From: Gemmatimonadaceae bacterium | GTDB taxonomy: Bacteria > Gemmatimonadota > Gemmatimonadetes > Gemmatimonadales > Gemmatimonadaceae | Direction: 5' to 3' | Length of the DNA stretch: 37,754 nt | Assembly (NCBI GenBank): GCA_037721215.1 | Contig: JBBJNV010000032.1 | Coordinates: forward strand, 1-37,754 | Shown: positions 34,325 to 37,754 of the stretch, in pieces | Layout: each line of letters opens with the position of its first letter | Numbering within the stretch: the first letter of the stretch is position 1 | The notes under the pieces: generated by a model | Told to the model about the DNA's origin: nothing | The model's input: the letters and a program-made list of their open reading frames with translations, nothing else | Databases searched by the model: none | Made by a program: the position numbers and the translations under genes

Positions 34325-36416
34325 CACTCTCGCGGCTCTTGCAGCGGTTGTGGTATCGAGCAGTTGTGCCCAGGCTCAGTCCCGCCGCGCGCCCGGTGAT
34401 TCCGATATCCGGCTCTACGCGAGGTTGATGGCGATGACAGATTCGCGCAGACTCGATCTTGCGCTGATCGACACCTCGCTTGCATCCCGGTGGGCCCCGC
34501 TTCGGGCGGCGTCGGCCCTCGCCATCGGACAGGTCGGTTCGGCAGTCGGGAGGCCAGCCGTTGGAGTCGCTCGAGCTCTTCTCACCGACCCGGATCTCTC
34601 TGTTGCGTCAAAAGCCGCGTACGCACTCGGCCTGCTCCATGACACGGCGGGAATCGGAACCCTTGCATCGGCGCTTACCGCTTCACCGACGGTTGCGCGC
34701 GAGGCCGCGTGGGCGCTGGGCGAAATCGGCGCTCCTGCCCGCTCGATAATCGTTGCTGCGCTTGGGAGCCCGGGGACTGATGAGGCGCGGATGATCCAGC
34801 TGCTCCTGGCTGCGGCCAAGCTTCGTCCGGTGCCTGTCGAGGAGATGAGGCCGTACCTGCGAATGACAGGTCGTCCCTCCGTGGTATGGGCCGCGGCATA
34901 TGCAATTTCGCGAACGCGTGCTCCTGCGGGCGTGCGCGACCTCATCGAGCTCGCGGCGAGCCCCCTCGTTGTCCAGGGCGCTGCAACGCGTTCGAAGCGG
35001 GCGTCCGCCCCAGTACCGGGTCGTGGCGACACCCCTCAGGTGTATGTCTCGGCTGCGAGCGGAGCGCAGCGCGCGCGATCGGAAATTGCGCGGGGATTGA
35101 CGAAAACCGCGACGGGGGATTCCCTTGCCGAGGCAGCCTTCGCTGCTCTGTTGAGACTCAGTGGCGATCAGCATCCGCACGTCCGTATCAACGCAGTTCG
35201 CTCGCTTGCGACGTTCGGCACGCGCGCCGCTGATGCGGTAGTGCTCGCTGCGGGGGACAGCGACGCGAACGTGCGCATCGCTTCGGCCCAGTCGATGGCT
35301 ACCGTATTCGATTCGTCGAGCGCGTCATGGGTGTCACTCTGGCAGCGGGACACAAGTGTCGTTTACCGCGGCAGTATGCTCGCGTCCGCAATCCGGGTTG
35401 GCGCGCTTCGGCAGACGCTCGCGGGCTGGATGGCGCACCCGAGCTGGCAATATCGTGCGGCCGCGGTGAACGCTGCGGGTGCATCTCCGGATCCGCTTTT
35501 CGCTTCGTTTGCTGTGACCCCGATGCTGCGTGACGCTGACCCGCGGGTGCGAACGGCGGCGTACGGGGCCATCGCTGGGACGGATACCGCTGTACCCCGC
35601 GCGAACGTTCACGCCGCGCTCGTTGCCGGGCTTGACGACGCTGATTTCATGGTCAGGGCAACGGTGCTTGGAACGCTTGCTCGTCACGCGCGTGCGCAGG
35701 ACGTCCCGGCGGTTCTGGCGAGCTATGGCCGAGCGGAACGGGATTCGTCGAATGATGCGCGGATAGCCGCCGTCAAGTATCTCGCGAGCGCATGGCGCCG
35801 GGACAGCGCGGCGTTTTCACCCTCGCTTCGCGCGCGGCTCGTGGCGCTCGCGCCTTCCGGCGATCCGATTGTCAGAGCCGAAGCAGCTCGTACTTCCGTT
35901 TTTGCATCGTGGCCGTCGGTTTCAGGGAGTCCGCGCGCATTGCCCTGGTATGAGAGCCTGGTTCGCACCTACGTCGTGCCTGCGCGGGGTGGCCGTCTGC
36001 AACGGGCAACAATTCACACGAGCCGTGGCAGTGTGGTGCTCGAGCTTTTTGGCGCCGATGCTCCTCTGACGGTGTGGAATTTCCTGAACCTGGCCCGGAC
36101 AGGGTACTACCGGGGTACCAGCTTTCACCGCGTAGTGCCGAATTTTGTAGCCCAGGATGGCGACCCGCGGGGCGACGGAAATGGTGGCCCAGGTTACTCG
36201 ATTCGGGACGAGATGAACACGCGCCGCTACGACCGCGGAGCGGTTGGCATGGCGTTGTCCGGTCCTGACACCGGCGGCAGCCAGTATTTCATTACGCATT
36301 CGCCCCAGCCGCACCTCGATGGACACTACACGGTGTTCGGGCGTGTTGTGCGCGGCTATGATGTGCTTGATTCTATCGTGCAGGGTGACGCAATACTACG
36401 GGTGACTGTCCAGTGA
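34311..36416 (+). CDS. HEAT-repeat protein fused to a cyclophilin peptidyl-prolyl isomerase
   Basis: A 701-residue exported protein. The N-terminus RSLSTLAALAAVVVSSSC is a lipoprotein-type signal, with AQAQS after it that could instead be a type I cleavage site. Residues about 40-550 are made of HEAT-like helix pairs, for example AARSASALAIGQVG-type units and PHVRINAVRSLATFG. Residues 566-700 form a cyclophilin with FHRVVPNFVAQDGDP (the active Arg, Phe and Gln), GMALSGPDTGGSQYFIT and HYTVFGRVVRGYDVLD. It probably folds or holds proteins in the periplasm. The ATG at 34311 is chosen because it gives the signal peptide. Confidence 0.88.
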   Translation: MRSLSTLAALAAVVVSSSCAQAQSRRAPGDSDIRLYARLMAMTDSRRLDLALIDTSLASRWAPLRAASALAIGQVGSAVGRPAVGVARALLTDPDLSVASKAAYALGLLHDTAGIGTLASALTASPTVAREAAWALGEIGAPARSIIVAALGSPGTDEARMIQLLLAAAKLRPVPVEEMRPYLRMTGRPSVVWAAAYAISRTRAPAGVRDLIELAASPLVVQGAATRSKRASAPVPGRGDTPQVYVSAASGAQRARSEIARGLTKTATGDSLAEAAFAALLRLSGDQHPHVRINAVRSLATFGTRAADAVVLAAGDSDANVRIASAQSMATVFDSSSASWVSLWQRDTSVVYRGSMLASAIRVGALRQTLAGWMAHPSWQYRAAAVNAAGASPDPLFASFAVTPMLRDADPRVRTAAYGAIAGTDTAVPRANVHAALVAGLDDADFMVRATVLGTLARHARAQDVPAVLASYGRAERDSSNDARIAAVKYLASAWRRDSAAFSPSLRARLVALAPSGDPIVRAEAARTSVFASWPSVSGSPRALPWYESLVRTYVVPARGGRLQRATIHTSRGSVVLELFGADAPLTVWNFLNLARTGYYRGTSFHRVVPNFVAQDGDPRGDGNGGPGYSIRDEMNTRRYDRGAVGMALSGPDTGGSQYFITHSPQPHLDGHYTVFGRVVRGYDVLDSIVQGDAILRVTVQ

Positions 36417-37108
36417 CATCAGACCAAAAAAATTCTCGCGCGATCGCGGCACCGCGCAACAGGCTGAGCCGCAGGATCACATCAGGCCGCGCTTTAATCA
36501 GCGCATTCGCACTTCTTGCGTCAGCGTGCGCACCTCGTGCCGTGCCGCTCAAGGGGACACCTGTTCCGGCCACCACCCTGCCCCGGATAGATCTGGCTGC
36601 CGGACACCGGCGGGTCGTTTTCCGATGGGATTACGAGGAGAACAGTCTCATCGCTCGCGGCGAAGGCGCAATGCGCGTCGCTTCTCCAGACAGCGTGAGG
36701 GTCGATCTGTTCCTGGACGGGGGAATTGCCGTGGGATATGCAATTCTGATTGGCGACAAGCTGCGTGCGACCAATCAGAGTCAGGTTCAGCGGTTTCTGC
36801 CTCCCCCGCCGATGATGTGGGCCGCGCTTGGCCGCCTTGCGGTGCCAGCGCTTCCCGACACCGTTGTGACCACTCAGGGCGACATGATCTACGCCGATAT
36901 CGGCCGCCCCGCGGCCTGGCGCATGCGCATTCGCGGCACCCGCCTGATGCAGCTTTCGCGAATCGACAACGGCCGGATAGCGGAGAGCGTGACGCGTGAT
37001 GAGGGCGGGCGTCTCCTGTACGAGGTTCCCGGCCGGAGAAAGCTCTGGCTCGGAATCACTCGCGAAGAGGAGGTGCCGGCGTTTGCTGCGGCGATTTGGG
37101 GTCCTTAG
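36413..37108 (+). CDS. Predicted lipoprotein, LolB-like in layout
   Basis: A 231-residue protein that begins with GTG in a GTGA overlap with the cyclophilin gene. The long charged N-terminus leads to the lipobox ISAFALLASAC with Cys39. The rest is beta-rich (VVFRWDYEENSLIARGEGAMRV, RVDLFLDGGIAVGYAILIGD). The size, lipoprotein signal and position before LptE suggest an outer-membrane lipoprotein that handles lipids, somewhat like LolB or a DUF4292 protein. I do not recognise the sequence itself. The last 26 bases overlap lptE. Confidence 0.6.
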   Translation: MTSDQKNSRAIAAPRNRLSRRITSGRALISAFALLASACAPRAVPLKGTPVPATTLPRIDLAAGHRRVVFRWDYEENSLIARGEGAMRVASPDSVRVDLFLDGGIAVGYAILIGDKLRATNQSQVQRFLPPPPMMWAALGRLAVPALPDTVVTTQGDMIYADIGRPAAWRMRIRGTRLMQLSRIDNGRIAESVTRDEGGRLLYEVPGRRKLWLGITREEEVPAFAAAIWGP

Positions 37109-37577
37109 CGCCCTCCTGGCGCTTTCTGCGTGTCTTCCTTACGGCTTCGCCGGGGGAGGGCTGCCTTCGCATGTGCGTACGGTAGCCGTCATTCCATTCG
37201 AGAACCTCACTGCTGCTCCCGAGCTTCAAAGAGAGCTCGCGGAGGCATTGCGCAGTGAATTGCAGAACCGGCTAGGCTTGAGGAACGCGGCTGAAGCTCG
37301 TGCAAACGCCGTCGTTCGGGGCACGATTCAGCGCTACGAGACAGACATTCCGATAGCCTACAGCGGCAACAATAACAGCCAGACGAGCGCGCGGCGGCAA
37401 CTGCAGATATCGGTGGACATCGAGGTCTTCGATCAGGTTTCCGGTAAAGTGCTCTGGCAGCGAAAGGGTCTTACCGCGGATGGCCAGTACGAAGAGCGCG
37501 GAGTGCTCACGGGCCGCAGGCAGGCCATCGAGCGCATCGTGAACGACGTGATCCAGGGCGCGCAGTCGCAATGGTGA
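37083..37577 (+). CDS. lptE: LptE-like LPS-assembly lipoprotein
   Basis: A protein of about 164 residues with a lipobox LLALSAC (Cys17) followed by LPYGFAGGGLPSHVRTVAVI, the usual LptE opening, and later LQISVDIEVFDQVSGKVLW and a C-terminal helix AIERIVNDVIQGA. LptE plugs LptD in the outer membrane to insert lipopolysaccharide. I chose the TTG at 37083 because GAGGAGGTG lies nine bases ahead and it starts the signal peptide, whereas the frame from 36996 would add about 29 residues. It overlaps the upstream gene by 26 bases. Its TGA overlaps the next gene's ATG region. Confidence 0.78.
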   Translation: MLRRFGVLSALLALSACLPYGFAGGGLPSHVRTVAVIPFENLTAAPELQRELAEALRSELQNRLGLRNAAEARANAVVRGTIQRYETDIPIAYSGNNNSQTSARRQLQISVDIEVFDQVSGKVLWQRKGLTADGQYEERGVLTGRRQAIERIVNDVIQGAQSQW

Positions 37578-37754
37578 TCGGCTTCACGTCTCGTGCAGCG
37601 CGTCAGGGCCGCGGCCGCCTCGGATGTCTGGTGCAGCTGGTACTCATTGGCGGTCTCGTGTATTTCGGGATCTTCGCCGGTCAGGACATGCTCCAGTTTT
37701 ATCGGTTCCGGGATGCGATGAAGCAGCAGTCCCGGTTTGCAAGCACGAAGTCCG
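37571..37754 (+). CDS. Partial gene for a small membrane protein (cut by the window edge)
   Basis: An open frame from ATG 37571 overlaps the last bases of lptE and runs to the window end (61 complete codons). The start MVIGFTSRAARQGRGRLG is basic, then a membrane segment CLVQLVLIGGLVYFGIFAG (about 19-37) and a polar part with YRFRDAMKQQSRFAS follow. The layout recalls DUF4845-type single-pass proteins. The remainder lies outside the window. Confidence 0.55.
   Translation, partial: MVIGFTSRAARQGRGRLGCLVQLVLIGGLVYFGIFAGQDMLQFYRFRDAMKQQSRFASTKS

Noticed and set aside
1-37754. CRISPR array, prophage, insertion sequence or toxin-antitoxin pair
   Set aside because: No spaced repeats, transposase or integrase motifs were seen; the window is housekeeping DNA.

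Overview
The window reads as a chromosomal core region of a GC-rich, diderm (Gram-negative type) bacterium, most likely a member of the Gemmatimonadota. This is inferred from gene content and protein style. I see no rRNA, insertion sequence, prophage or CRISPR array. Diderm signs are an LptE-like lipoprotein, an LpxH-like phosphoesterase and several lipobox proteins. GatCAB points to tRNA-dependent Asn/Gln formation. Genes are tightly packed with stop/start overlaps, and TTG starts are common.

Layout. 1-2.3 kb: a DinB-fold protein and a group II PLP decarboxylase, ending in a bidirectional hairpin shared with the opposing operon. 2.3-6.2 kb (minus): roadblock protein, stand-alone receiver, ManC-like mannose-1-P guanylyltransferase, GlmU-like protein and an MBL hydrolase. 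6.2-14.9 kb (plus): lipoprotein, SerS, histidine kinase, UvrD/PcrA helicase and GatCAB. 14.9-16.9 kb (minus): DUF948 protein, a YtxH-like protein with 11-residue Trp repeats and a secreted zinc phospholipase-like protein. 17.0-19.1 kb: MurA with Asp in place of the catalytic Cys, and PgeF. 19.2-26.6 kb: rimP-nusA-ylxQ-infB-rbfA-truB-ribF behind a promoter, palindrome and terminator leader. 26.6-30.0 kb: SecD, SecF, TatD. 30.0-31.6 kb: RidA, SelD and tRNA-Sec. 31.6-37.75 kb: a DUF5683-like protein, MurI, LpxH-like (minus), YbgC, a HEAT/cyclophilin fusion, two lipoproteins (one LptE-like) and a partial membrane protein.

The main discovery is a selenium module. The selD frame starts at 30460, about 75 bases upstream of the ATG that a naive reading would choose. 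It runs through an in-frame TGA at 30523-30525 that falls exactly on the catalytic Cys/Sec position of SelD, and it is followed by a SECIS-like hairpin. Seven bases after the selD stop lies a tRNA with a UCA anticodon, a 6-bp D stem with a 4-nt loop, and a long variable arm, which is tRNA-Sec (selC). SelD would supply selenophosphate, SerS in the same window would charge tRNA-Sec with serine, and SelA and SelB must be encoded elsewhere. SelD is then itself a selenoprotein that needs its own product.

Other points of note are the MurA Cys-to-Asp change (a fosfomycin-insensitive type), the attenuator-like leader of the nusA operon, a murI with no canonical start codon, and the hendecad Trp repeat protein.
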